In this document: piece after piece, positions 44,914 through 56,893 of the stretch
How the letters are laid out: each line of letters starts with the position of its first letter
How positions within the stretch are numbered: the stretch's first letter is position 1
Assembly (NCBI GenBank): GCA_027559495.1
Contig: JAMXSV010000024.1
Span: 1,240,001-1,304,000 of the forward strand
Direction of reading: 5' to 3'
DNA from: Aurifilum marmelostoma
Lineage: Eukaryota > Ascomycota > Sordariomycetes > Diaporthales > Cryphonectriaceae
DNA: 64,000 nucleotides
Notes under the pieces: generated by a model
Told to the model about the DNA's origin: nothing
What the model saw: only the letters and a program-made list of their open reading frames with translations
The model's database searches: none
Position numbers and translations under genes: made by a program

Positions 44914-47274
44914 TCAGATATTCAACGGCCTACCCTTTCTATCGACTCTCTGGTCTCTGGGATCAAAACCGCCGTTGCCCCAGGTAGCCCACTCCGGGGT
45001 CTCTTGGCCCATGTAGTCCTCTGGAGAAAAATCACCGTCTGGGCCTTTCTCTTCGAGGAGCTCAAAGAACCGATCGTAGTCGATGAGCGTCCTCCATCTG
45101 CCATTGACCCTGAATCGTTCGCTTCCAAGCAGGATGCAGCAGCTGTGTGCGTGCTCGGCGGCGATCCCATACTGCAGGCCCCGGCGTTCGAGCTCACGAT
45201 CTAGAGCCGTAACAAACTCACATATTTCTTCGTAGAAGGGCACATTGGCCATGGATAGGCCTGCATTGGAAGAAGTCGAGGTGCCGCAATAGGTGACACC
45301 TTTGACCTCGATGAAGCACGGAAGAGCCTTCTCCACGAGGTCTGCGTAGCCCGCCACCTCATCGTCGATGTTGAAGCCCTTGACCAGCGTAAGTCTAAAG
45401 ACTGTCCTCTGGCGGAAACGCTTCTCCCGCAGAATTTCCAGGCACCGCTGGAAGCGCTCCCAGAAGTCGCGGTGTAGCGGTCTGTCAATCTTACGCAGCG
45501 AATCCTTATTCGAGGCATCGATTGACACGTATAATTGCGTCACATGCTTCAGCGCAGCCAGCTGGTCCGGATGCTGTGCGTTGCACACGAGGAAACTGCT
45601 TATATGTTCCTTGTGTAGCATGCCGAGGAACTCGTTGATATGGGGGTAGAAGATAGGCTCTCCGACAAGGCTCAGTGCACAGTGGCGGATGCGCATGGCC
45701 TCTGCGAAACGCTCGGCCCGAACGCCAGGCACGCCCCGCATCATCTTGATCTTTTTGTAGTGATTCTCCTTGATGCCGTTGAAGATGAGATCTGGAGGAT
45801 CAACCACCCATCTCCAAGTGGTTCCGACCGGGTTTGTGCCGTGACGCCAGCAAAAGACGCACTTGTTGGAACATGAAAGAGACGGCGTTGATTCCATGCA
45901 CAGGTGAGAGTTGATGCCGTAGAACGAGTATTTGTAGCAAGAACCCCGTCCACGGAGGGCAGACTTCGTCCACCGGCAAATTTTGACACCGCTGTGGCTG
46001 CCAACGATCGAGTACCCTTGCTTTGTCAAGGAGTTGTACGTTGGTGAGCCCTTTGGCACCATTTCTTTCACAGTCTGCACCGGGGTCTTTTTCTTTGCCG
46101 ACGAGGTTGTGAAGTCGACAGCCAGCGGTGCGGCCGTTTTAGTTTCTCCGTTCTCTTTGGCATTGCGCAAAACAAGCCCCAGATCTTCCATATCATCTAA
46201 CGAGCTCGTTATTTTTGACCTGGCCGGTCGACTCTGTGCGCCGGTCTCGATTATGACTTCTCCGTCATCTTCGTCAACGTCGGCTTCGTCATCACTTTCC
46301 ACTGCGTCTCCAGATCCGGGAACGCCCTCGCCCAGAGATCCATTCAGTGCTAGTAGTGCCAGCACATCGACTAGTCCAGCCGCCCACTCCTGAAGCCTCT
46401 CGGGGGCATCGCGCTTTGTGTCGCCCATGCCTAGGGGATACGCTCTCTTGCGGCCAGTGAGCTTCGCCATCCACTTGTCAAGCTCCTTGGCTTGGAAACA
46501 GAAGCCTTCTTCCTCGGTCGGCCAATTTTCCTTGTCGCCAAAACCGAATACAGAATATCCAAGTATCGACGACAATGGCGCGGTGTCTATCCTGAAGTCA
46601 TGGTGGGTCTCTTTGAGGTGTTCCAAGAATGTGTCGTTGATCGTATCGATATTGTAGCTTGGCAGCAGGAATAGGTAAAAGAGTTCAGTCGCGATGTTAT
46701 GTGCATTCTCGTACTGCGGCGGGCTGATAAAGTATTCGTCCAGATCCAGCTCGGCCAAGTCCAATGCTTCAGGATCTACAAAGGAGCATTGTGACTCCCT
46801 CGCAGCGCTTTCCAAAGACCTAGCAAGATCCTTTGCAAAATCCTTTGCTATCTTGTCGGTATTGGTAGTAAGAGACGAGTAGAAAACCAGTGTCTTGATC
46901 TGTCTCTTCTCCGGGTGTGTTCCTGAGGTCTTGCGTTTGGGGAGTTCCCCTCTTATTCTGCGCGGCCCATCTGATTTGGCGAATTTCGCATCGCTATCTT
47001 TCCCTTTTGGCAGCGAAACTTCCTCGATTGTCTTTTCATAGAGCTTCGGGAGGACTTGAGGCGGTTCGGGGTTGTCATTGAGGTGCAGATACACCCTCAG
47101 CACAATGAGGATGACGGCCGTCGCCAAGATGATTTCGGTTCGATGTAAATGCCATAATTCGACACTCGCTGTCTCAATTATTAGCGGGCCACGCATTAGA
47201 AAGTTTCAGCAGTAAATCTTACAGTCATACCAGTGCGACAGCCAAGGGCTGGCGCTGAAGGGGTTGAACGCCAT
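44914..47274 (-). CDS. TYW1: tRNA 4-demethylwyosine synthase TYW1
   Basis: Exons 47223..47274 and 44914..47168 on the minus strand give 768 residues. A probable membrane anchor lies near the N-terminus (TEIILATAVILIVLRVYL), as in yeast Tyw1, suggesting ER association. A flavodoxin domain (KTLVFYSSLTTNTDKIAKDF, GYSVFGFGDKENWP) is followed by an acidic linker. The radical SAM domain has the iron-sulfur motif CSNKCVFC near residue 450, plus GTTWRWVVDPPD, CALSLVGEPIFYPHINEF, QLYVSIDAS and EVKGVTYCGTSTSS. The enzyme uses SAM and pyruvate to form the tricyclic core of wybutosine on tRNA-Phe, guarding against frameshifts. Length and domain order match fungal TYW1. Confidence 0.96.
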
Positions 47275-48054
47275 GACGGCCGCGAGAAAAATTGTCGCTG
47301 TGGGAGGACAGTTGCTAGACTCTAGACCTGCTGTCGCAGATCGTTCAGAAAGTTTCGCCCCGCGATGCGATATCTAATCGGTGGACAAGGATTGGAGGCT
47401 TCCCTAGCCTGGGGCAACCTTCAGCGGGTGGCCCCCTGGACATGCCCCCTGCTTCTTGGCAGACCCTTGCCCTTGTGGGCATACTTACCGTAAGGGCCAT
47501 AGTATGTATATTATGGCACAAGCCTCAGCACGCAGTTGGTCCATCCTTATTTCCACTCGTCGTAGACAGTACAACTGCGGAGAGACGACGTCCTAAGATT
47601 GAGACTGCTTATTCTGTAGCCCGTAGATGGTCATCTGGTGTTTTTTCCCCCCTCCAAAAGTAATTATCAGTGTCTGCCTGCGCAGATATCAAGAGCTCTC
47701 AGACGTGATGAACATGTGCACCTTGGATACTTTAGCACTTCCTGAGCACGTGCTTTCCTGTCGGGTCGCGCCTGCCCTGCCCAGCAGCTTGCCGTGCTTG
47801 ACTTTGACATTGAAAACAAATCAAGTTTGAGAACTCCTTCCAACCCATCAGCCTCAAATCCGAGGGTTTGAGGTATGTCGGTCAATACTCAAAGTTATTT
47901 TGAATTTTGCACGAAATCTAAATTTCCCAGGCCTGGATAAGCTCCGCGACTTACCTTCCTTTCACGTTGTGAACAAACGCCTCCTCGTGTATCAGACGCG
48001 TTTGCGAGCGCATACCCAAGTTCTCCGAACAATATCCTATGTCCAATTTTGACC
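47275..48054. other. Divergent promoter region between TYW1 and the RAD5-like gene
   Basis: 780 bp with short chance frames only. Confidence 0.6.
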
Positions 48055-51000
48055 ATGCCTCCTCGCAAGCGACCTCGTGAGGTTATCGACCTCACAGAAG
48101 AGTCTGGATCTACTCAGAGGGCAAAGACTCCGCGATTCACCACAACGGCTAGCCAAGGATCGTCGTCTCGCACCGCGTACGGCGCGTCGTCCAGCTATCC
48201 AGCGCTAAGCAACCCAGTTCTCGCTCGCCAACGCCATGGGTCGTATTATGACGATGAGCCCGAAGTGATTGACCTCACTCAGACTGATGATGGTCCCGAA
48301 TTCCAGCTGTACGGATTCTTGGACGAGAAGATCGTTGGCTGCCGATACTACAATGGCCTCGTCACTCGTGATGAAGTCGTCATTTTACGACGAGAGCCCC
48401 AAAATCCGTGAGATCCTGCCAAGGCGTATATATTACCCATGCCGGCGGCGGCTGACTCCTTTACAGGTACGATCGGAATGCTGTCAGGGTGGACAATGTT
48501 CTGGGCAACCAGGTGGGACATCTGTCGCGTGCGCTCATGTTGAAGCTGGCACCGTACATCGACTCTGGCGATATCGAGGTTGAGGGCATAATCAGCGGCG
48601 ACAAAGGGGTACGTAGTTTGCAGATGCGCTTCTCTGCTCCGTACTTATCTCCTCGTGCCCCATACTTTTATTGTCCGATACTGAATGCCATGCGAAACAG
48701 TTCTATGACTGCCCCATACGGCTACTATTGTACGGCACGGCGGACCCCATGGCGAGGTCTGTACTAGAGAAAAGACTCAAGGCCGACAGGTTACTGCGGC
48801 CCGCTTCTCTCAAGCAGAACAGGCCCAAGCCTCAAGAGCAGCAGCAAAGAAGACCTATGGGTCTTATAAGCAGTCAGCCTATGGCTAGCCTCATACCTAC
48901 TCAACTCGACGTCTCGCTTGAAGACCTTACCCAGATCAGTCAAGCAGTGCAGTTCCGAAGCGGCGATGACAACCTTAAGACTCTTGCTATGGACGAGAAC
49001 GCACTTTCGAAGTTGCCAATGGCAGCTCAGCCAGCAGCCCTCAAGTCGCAGCTTCTACCGTACCAGCTGCAAGGTCTGGCGTGGCTCCAGGCAAAGGAGA
49101 GTCCCAAATTTCCCCAGCCTGGTTCTGACGACGTCACACAGTTGTGGAAGCGGACCGCTCAAGGACGCTACAACAATATTGCCACTCATTTTACAGTGGC
49201 AACTGCGCCCCGACTTGCCAAAGGAGGCATTCTGGCTGATGATATGGGACTAGGCAAGACGTTGCAAATGATCAGTTTGATCTTGACCAGACCTGGAATC
49301 ACTCTGATTGTGTATGCCTCCCTGCAGTCTCTACTGCCTGGCCCGTCATCCCCTTTGACGTGCAGACCTTCGCTAATGATCAAAACATCAGGGCTCCAAA
49401 ATCCGTGATGAGCAACTGGGCACAGCAGGCTCTTGAGCACGTTCGCCAGTCGAATGCACCCCGTGTCTACATATATCACGGAAATGACAAACTCAAAGCA
49501 ACGGAGCTCAAGAGTTATGACATAGTTATTACCAGCTACGGGACCCTGGTGAGCGACAAAACTAACAAGGGACCCCTCTTCTCCTTGTCGTGGGAACGCA
49601 TCATACTTGATGAGGGACACGTAATACGCAATGCCAGAACGCAGACTGCAGTGGCTGCGTGTGAGCTGAAAGCAGCGGCAAGATGGGTACTCACAGGTAC
49701 ACCCATCGTCAACAACATCAAGGATCTACATTCGATGGTGAAGTTTTTGCAACTCACAGGCGGCATCGAAGACCCCGCGGTTTTCAACACGGTTATCACC
49801 AGGCCCCTCGGTCAAAGTCAATCTCATGCTCAAGTCTTGCTTCAATATTTGATGAAGGACCTCTGTCTGAGACGCAGGAAGGATATGGGCTTCGTCGATC
49901 TGAAGCTGCCACCCAAGACTGAATATGTGCATCAAATTCAGTTCCACAAAGAAGAGAAGAAGAAATACGAGGCTCTACTGTGAGTATCCGGCCCGGCTTG
50001 CTACCGCCGAATGGCACCCCCGCCCCCCGCCCCAAAATTGGTTTTCTACCCGGATCGATAATGTATCTCTAACCAGGCTTTACAGATCCGAGGCAAGAGG
50101 TGCACTTGCAGAAATTCAGGCCCGGGCTCGGACTGGAAGCAAGACGAGCAGTTCCTTCCAGAATGTACTGGAGAGACTTCTACGTCTACGACAGATGTGA
50201 GTTTTGAGTCTGTTCTTCGTGGCTTTCAAAGCTGAGTGTAAAATCAGATGTAATCATTGGACTTTGTGCAAAGAGAGAGTGGTCGATCTGCTTAAGACAC
50301 TCGAGGATCAGGATGTGGTGATTCTCAACGACAAGAACCGCGAGATACTGCAACAGGCTCTGGCACTGTTCATCGAGAACCAAGAAGAGTGTCCCGTCTG
50401 TATCGACACCTTGGACGCGCCAGTGATCACACACTGCAAGCACGTCTTTTGCTCAGAGTGCATTCGAAAGGTCATTCAGACGCAGGGAAAGTGTCCAATG
50501 TGCAGACAAGCTCTTTCAGAGGAACACATACTGGAACCTGCGCCCGAAACCTCTGGAGAAGAAGACGGGCAGCTCGACGCAGAGACTCAAAGCTCCAAGA
50601 CCGAAGCAATGCTCAAGATTCTCCAAGCAACCCTAAAAAAAGACGGATCCAAGGTGATCATCTTCAGTCAATGGTACGTACCTCTAGAGTGGACACATCT
50701 CTCGGAGGACATTCCTGCCGCTGCTCATGTTCTGAGAACCATTAATACCTCCTTCCTTCTCTGCTCTCCTTTGGTTAGGTATGACGAGAGGTTGTGGCTA
50801 GATGAGAGGGGTGTATAAAAAGGTGCTGACAGTACGTGATGCAGGACTAAATTTTTGAATATTATCGAGAATCAGTTGGAGGCTGCAGGGTACAAGTTCA
50901 CCCGCATTGACGGCTCGATGACGCCAAAGGCCAGAGACAATGCCTTGCAAGCCCTGAAGAATGACCAAGACTGTCGAATCATGCTCGCCAGCCTGGCCGT

Positions 51001-51341
51001 GTGCAGTGTCGGTTTAAACCTGGTTGCAGCAGATACTGTGATCCTCGCAGACAGCTGTAAGTATTTCACCATCCGTGCCTAGGACTTGAGTAGTTGTTAA
51101 CAATGGTGGTTCAGGGTGGGCACCAGCTATTGAGGACCAGGCGGTGGACCGCGTGCATCGTCTGGGACAGACCCGACCCACGACCATCTGGAGACTGGTG
51201 ATGGAGGACTCTGTCGAGCAGCGTGTACTCGATATCCAGGCCGAGAAGCGTCTTCTCATCGGCAAGGCGTTTCAGGAGAAGTCAAAGGGCAGACAGACGA
51301 AGGAGACGAGGATGGCCGACATCATCAAGCTCCTCGGGTGA
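48055..51341 (+). CDS. HIRAN-SNF2-RING protein (RAD5/HLTF type)
   Basis: Eight exons: 48055..48407, 48467..48608, 48701..49311, 49392..49979, 50086..50196, 50248..50673, 50845..51056 and 51115..51341, giving 889 residues. The N-terminus has two VIDLT motifs followed by acidic residues (10-14 and 71-75), typical SUMO-interaction motifs. A HIRAN domain (about 82-180) reads LYGFLDEKIVGCRYYNG, NPYDRNAVRVDN and VGHLSR. The SNF2 ATPase has DDMGLGKTLQ (near 345), LIVAPKSVMSNW, ILDEGHVIRN (near 442), LTGTPIVNN and RLRQICNHW. A C3HC4 RING (about 650-690, CPVCIDTLDAP...CPMCRQAL) is inserted before the C-terminal helicase half (FTRIDGSMTPKARD, AVDRVHRLGQTRPT). This architecture is that of Rad5/HLTF ubiquitin ligases, which promote PCNA polyubiquitination and fork reversal. 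The VIDLT motifs also recall Uls1. Confidence 0.93.
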
Positions 51342-51989
51342 GGGGCCATGAAACTGCTGGGTTCTTTTGGGGCTTTGCAGTATTCGAAGGCAGGCGTGTG
51401 AAGCGTTCTATTTTTATTCACTTTTCTCTTGTGCCTCCTCTCTTCCTGGTGCGTCTACATCAGGCTGCACAAGCTCTGGGATCATCGACGACAACTTCGC
51501 TATTCCACCACATTACGACGGAACAAATGAAGTGGCAGGCGATCTGGGCATCAATCTTGAGTGTTCATTTGAAATGACATATTGCTCAATATGCGATAGC
51601 TGCTGGTCTTTTTTCAGGCGAACTGAGACAGATTAAATCGCACTTGGACCTGGGTCTTGTAATCGTGTGTTGTTCATGCCAAGCCAGGGCTTGAACGATG
51701 TACACATCGTAAATGTGGATTCTATTCTTCTCTCTCTCTCTTACGGGTGTTGAATCCGCAGTATGGGATGCGAGGAGTGGGGCTTTCTATCATCGGTGAT
51801 CTACACGAGGTTTAGGCAGAATGACGCCCTACCTAGGTTTATCTTCACACGTCCCAGCTCTGTGCTATGACGGAGCGAGGGCATATCTTGAAGGACAAGA
51901 CACGCCAATTCTCTCTTCTGAACTCGGGATGGAGTGTTGGAACTTACCATGCATATGCTATACTGTATCGTCGAATGGAAAGCCCTCCT
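51342..51989. other. Convergent intergenic region
   Basis: About 650 bp between the RAD5-like and SSU1 genes; no coding signal recognised. Confidence 0.6.
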
Positions 51990-53800
51990 CTATACCGTCC
52001 GGTCTGTGCCGGCCTGTTGCGTCTTGGGGCGCAAATCGGCCAGACAGGGCGCGACGAAGATCTCACCGGTGTGTGCCTTCAGAAGGGTTCTGGCTGCGAC
52101 AAGAAGCCAGAGGAGGATTACGGAGATGGAGAAGATCTGATGGCAGGAGATGGGTGGTGTGACAAGCCACCCTAAAGATTAGCTTCGTGATGAGAACCGG
52201 CTGGCTAACTGGCTGCCAGATCAAGAAGGCACAGACCAACTCACCATGGTCAACACCCTGAAGAAGGGGCTGTCCAGCTCCTCCGCGAGCATGCCGGTGC
52301 AGGTGGCGAAGACGCCCAGTGGGAAGGTAAATCCCCACCAGCCCATGTTGAAGGGGAAACTCTGCGTGGTGGCGATACTCGTGGCGGCGAGGACAAGCCA
52401 GCCCAGGCCGGCACCCCACATAACCAGGGCGAGAAACACGCCGAGCACGCGCAGGACCTGGCCGCCGCTCACGCCAGCAACAGCAACACTGGTGGTCAGC
52501 GGCAGGAAGTCCAGGGCGGCGGCGGTGCTGCCTAGCTGCTGAATGGCAAAGCCGCCCTGGCCGAGGGGCCCGACGGGGAGAAATACAGAAACGATGAGCT
52601 CGCGCGGAGGGAGGTGATGGACCATGAGACGGTGGAAGTACATGGCAAGGATGCACATAGTGAAGGCCTCGCCTAGGCCCCAGAGGACGTAGGAGGCAAC
52701 GAGGGTGGTGACGGCGTGGTCGCGGGACGGGAGGTGGGCAGCGAGGATGCCGCCCGAGGCGGAGGCGACAACGGCTGGGACCACTGGGAGGAGGAGGGCG
52801 GCCGTCGTCTGCTGCAGCTGGGGTCTGTGTCTGTGGAGGCTAGAGGATGGAAGTGGGAGGGAGAGGAATAGCATGTTAGGACCAGGAGCGGGCACAGGAC
52901 AAACAGGGTGGACCTCGGAGGAGGGGAAAATCAAGGGAGCTAGGAAAACCTGGCTTACACCATGAAGGGCATCGAGATGCAACAGGCCAGAGACAGGACA
53001 ACATCGAGCCACCACAAGGCCCACGCGAAGTATACCGCCCAGTCGCCCCACTGCGAGCACGAGAAGACGATCATGTTGATAATTGCTGCAGTAACGTCGT
53101 ATCAGCCACTTACTGTATCATCATGCATAGGACAGAAGATAAACGAACGGAAGTTGAGGAGGAGGTGTGGATTGCAGGGAGTCATTGTGCCTCCCTCATG
53201 CAGCAGCTACTACCTCGTTGTAGATAGGAAGAGACTGGGGGACAGGATGAGGACGGATTGGAGGGAGGAGAGCCGGGGGCTTGGGGGGGCTTGGGGAGAG
53301 GGGGACGCAATGCATGTCTTAGCCTCTTATCCGCCCGGGTTGTTACTGTACTCACTTGCTAAACCCATGGGGAATGTGCCCAGAAACAGGCTCTGGCCCG
53401 GGTGGTTGACCATTGCGGCCCATATCTCGGGATACAGGACGTAGCGGGCGATGGTGATACCGGTGGAGACGAGGAAGAGGGCAACGTTGAGGACGAAGAA
53501 GGCATCAGCAACATAGGGGATCCACGAGGTGGTGTAGGGCAGCGAGTGGAACAGGATGGAGACGATGCCGGTGCCCATGTTGACCGCGAACCACGAGGGC
53601 GTGAAGTTCCGGACGATCCTCCGCCAGCCTGCTTCCTCCTTGGTCGCCGCCTTCGTCTCGAACGTGTTGTTGTTGTTGTTGTCTGGTGCTGGTTGTGTAC
53701 CGTCACCATCGCCACCACTAGACGAGGGGGAGGAGGCGATGATGTGCGCCGGCTGTGTATGGGCCGAACTGCCATCGTGGGATGGACGTCTCACTGCCAT
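51990..53800 (-). CDS. SSU1: Sulfite efflux transporter SSU1 (TDT/SLAC1 family)
   Basis: Exons 53356..53800, 52959..53085, 52245..52839 and 51990..52136 on the minus strand give 437 residues. After a 70-residue polar N-terminus comes RNFTPSWFAVNMGTGIVSIL, the first helix signature of fungal TDT/SSU1 proteins. Further helices include FFVLNVALFLVSTGITIARY, FPMGLATIINMIVF, LLLPVVPAVVASASGGILAA, GWWGFTFPLGVFATC and IFSISVILLWLLVAARTLL, about ten in all. The family is the SLAC1/TehA fold; yeast Ssu1 and dermatophyte Ssu1 export sulfite across the plasma membrane. Intron 1 (53086..53355, 270 nt) is unusually long and G-rich. The gene is head-to-head with cysteine dioxygenase, which produces the precursor of sulfite; this supports a sulfite rather than malate substrate. 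Confidence 0.92.
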
Positions 53801-55910
53801 TTGTTCTGTGCTTTCCTTTTCTCTGGGTTTCTATGATGTATGTCACCAGTTGAGAATGGCACCTGCCTGCTGCCTTCCAGAACAGTGAGGGACCATCCAA
53901 GAGCATACGGCGCCTAAGAGGCAAGTGCTCAACTATGGCAAGTGCCAGGAAGAGAGTGGGATGAGTGAGTCGATATGGATGCTTAGTCACACCAAAGAAC
54001 AAAAGCACGCCGCGATTACGGAATAGAAACTCGCCAACTAGACACCGCTAGTCCACTTTGGCAACAACTTTTCTGATATCATCGGAGGATATCGCTTCTC
54101 GATGAGTACAATTGTAGTACAATAATATGCAGTACCTTGCTCTCTCTTTTCCCTACCACAAGCAGGTCCGGCTTCCAACCCCGCCTCTGCGGATGCTTCG
54201 AAAGGGACGATGCAGGCTGTGGATACGAGGGCACATGATGGTCTCATACCACGTCACTACATGACGACAACCTTGCACCAGTGTTTCTATTGTATATGTG
54301 CAATCATGAATGCAGTGATAAAAACAAGATGAAGAGGCTGTGCAAAATTCATCTACCTACTCGTCTGCCTTGCGAAGATGGGAAGCAAGTTGCAGAGACG
54401 CAAGATAGAAAACCACGTATTAGAAAGGGGTTGGCTGGTATGAAGCCCGAGTCAAGAGATAAGGCCCAAAACCACACCGAAGACCCAAACCCGAAGGACT
54501 ACTGGCCCGTTCGACCCGTGTTGACCTTTTCCTCCCACTCACGGCTGCAGACGGATAAGACCATCTGACCTTTGCGCATGCGAGACGGCAAGGTCGTGCA
54601 GGTAATCGCGCGCGCGAGAGAGAGAGAGGAAGAAAAAAGAAAAAGGAAATATGTTCGCTGTCTGGACCACGACACCGGCCCATCGAAACTTGATTGTTGT
54701 ACGTACCATGTGATAGTACGGTACCAACGAGACTTGAGAGAGAGCCTGCGATACCCCCGCCTACCCGCGGCAGACATGCGCTGCAATCCGGCTCACGGCC
54801 CCACTAGCATGAGCAAGATTAGGGGGTCCCTCTCAGAGCACTTCCCTGCCCCACCCCCCCAAAAAATCCCCCACCAATGTCCATATCCCTCTCTAATCCT
54901 CTCTCTTTCCCCACCGGGCCGGGGGATAAAAACGCAACTGATTGATGTGTCTCGTTCGATCCCTCTTTTTGATCCCCGTTTTACCCACTCCCCCCAAACA
55001 GAGCGAAGAAAAACCAGCACGCAATCCAGACTCTGGATCACAACAGCTGTCAATGTTCCGCGGGCAACTGCTGGGAAACCCATTGTTTCCAGAGGTCGAT
55101 GCATCTTGAATGCATCTAGAGATAGCATCCTGCCTTCCCTTTTGGAGACATGTTCCCAAATGCCAGTCTGGAGGGTGTGACAATGTAGCCAACGGTAATG
55201 ACCCGGCAATCGCCGACCAAGCCTTTTCGGGGCTGCAGACTCCCCGACCTCGCTCATGATAAAGCAGGGCGGGGCCAGACAAGGGGCAAGAAGGGATGGC
55301 TCGCCGAGCATCATCTCCAACACACAGAAAGCCCATCAGCATCAGCAGGACCAATCCCTCCTCTCGCTCTCAGGCTCCCCTCATCTGCACTGCAACCGCA
55401 CTGCGACAAGCATACTCGTGACCGTACGGGAGAGAGAGAAAAGGCCCCACAAATATCCCAAACCCTCAAGGTGCCAAAGTGACACCGCCCTCTTCGTGCC
55501 GTGCGTGCAAGTCCAGGTTATCTCGACTGGAAATCCCGTGTTCTCAGGAGAACCCTGCCCTCTGTACACGCGGCCCGCCCCTCTCACTCTCCCTCTCTTC
55601 CACCCCCCTCTTTTGCACCATTGCATCCTCGGTTCTGGACACACCCTGCAAGCTTGGTCTGGTCTGCTTCATCAAAAGAGAACCCGACACATAGTCATCG
55701 TCATCTTCATCATCATCATAACAGACACCATCCTCCTCTTATAGGACAACATCAATATCATCCATCGTCCGGACCACATCTGCCAGGCATAGTCGTCTTC
55801 GCCACCTTGCACAATCCTCCCTCCACCCCATCACATCATCGCAGACTGTCAACTCGTCTCGTGTCGGATATCGTGTCGTATTCATTCCGTATCATCACAA
55901 CGCATTCGCA
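53801..55910. other. Shared divergent region of SSU1 and cysteine dioxygenase
   Basis: 2.1 kb between the two start codons. Short chance frames on both strands, a GA-rich tract near 54610..54650, and a pyrimidine-rich leader before cysteine dioxygenase. One sequence at 54238..54247 (ATGGTCTCAT) matches nine of ten positions of the CYS3/MetR sulfur-regulator consensus ATGRYRYCAT, which is weak evidence. No gene is supportable here. Confidence 0.5.
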
Positions 55911-56893
55911 ATGGCTGTCGGTCTTTCGCTCCAACACTCTTCGGCGGCTCAGCAGCCTTCCTTCCAAGGTCGTCCACAGCTCAAGATGGAGCACTTTGAG
56001 GACCTCGTCACCGCGCTCAAAGACGCACTCGGACCCTCGTCCGGCCTCGACTCCAGTGATGTGGATGTCAATGCCCTGACGAGGCACATGAGGATATACG
56101 ACGCCAAGGAGAAGGGCTGGGTGCCATATGCTCTGGCCGACCCAGAGTTGGCGTACACCAGGAACCTGTAAGACGATAGAAGAAGAGGACACCCGATCCC
56201 AAACGATCAGAGCGTGTGAAACAACACACAAAGGACCAAGCAACTAACTTGGGCATGATGTGACAGTGTTGACGAGGGTAATGGAAAGAGTAACCTAGTA
56301 AGCCGCTAACCCGATCGATGACTTGTCGTCAATCTCTCCCAAGCCTTTGGGAATGATCGAAGACCAATGCTGACCAAGCCGCGCTCCGCAACAGCTGGTA
56401 CTTGTATGGACTCCTGGCAAGGGCAGCCCCATCCATGACCACGGCAACGCCCACTGCATCATGAAGATCCTCCACGGCAGCCTGACCGAGTCGAGATACG
56501 AGTTCCCCGATTCCGACCGCCAGCAGCCCATGGAGCTCATCTCCCAACGCACACACAATGAGAATGCCGTGGCCTACATGGCCGACGAGCTCGGGCTGCA
56601 CAAGATGGAGAACAAAGGTGACGACTACGCCATCTCCCTACACTGTAGGTGTCCTCTCCATGCCTCCCACCACCGTCAGCCTTGCGGGACAAGGCTGATG
56701 GGGGTGGTCACTGGCCGTGCCGTGCTATGCCGTGCCGTGCCGTTCCCGTTCGATGCAAGCTGATGTGGATTGAGCAGTGTACACTCCTCCAAATGTGGCC
56801 AAGTCAGGCTGTCACACTTTCAACCCTATCACTGGGGAGAGGAGCTATGTTCCCAAGTGCGGGTACTACTCCAAGTTCGCGCAGAAGCTGTAG
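55911..56893 (+). CDS. CDO1: Cysteine dioxygenase
   Basis: Exons 55911..56167, 56267..56297, 56395..56644 and 56778..56893 give 217 residues, a normal length. The cupin core is complete: YTRNLVDEGNGKSNLLVLVW carries the substrate-binding arginine, SPIHDHGNAHC contains iron ligands H110 and H112 and the cysteine C117 of the Cys-Tyr crosslink, and GLHK provides the third iron ligand (H165). SLHLYTPP holds the Ser-His-Tyr triad with crosslink tyrosine Y181. The enzyme oxidises cysteine to cysteine sulfinic acid in the cytosol, from which sulfite and taurine-like products derive. An intron splits the codon right after the active-site histidine of SLHLY. The neighbour on the other strand is the sulfite exporter SSU1. 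Confidence 0.96.

Noticed and set aside
10571..56893. Sulfur gene cluster linking egt1, SSU1 and cysteine dioxygenase
   Set aside because: More than 37 kb of unrelated housekeeping genes separate egt1 from the SSU1/CDO pair; only the latter two are adjacent.
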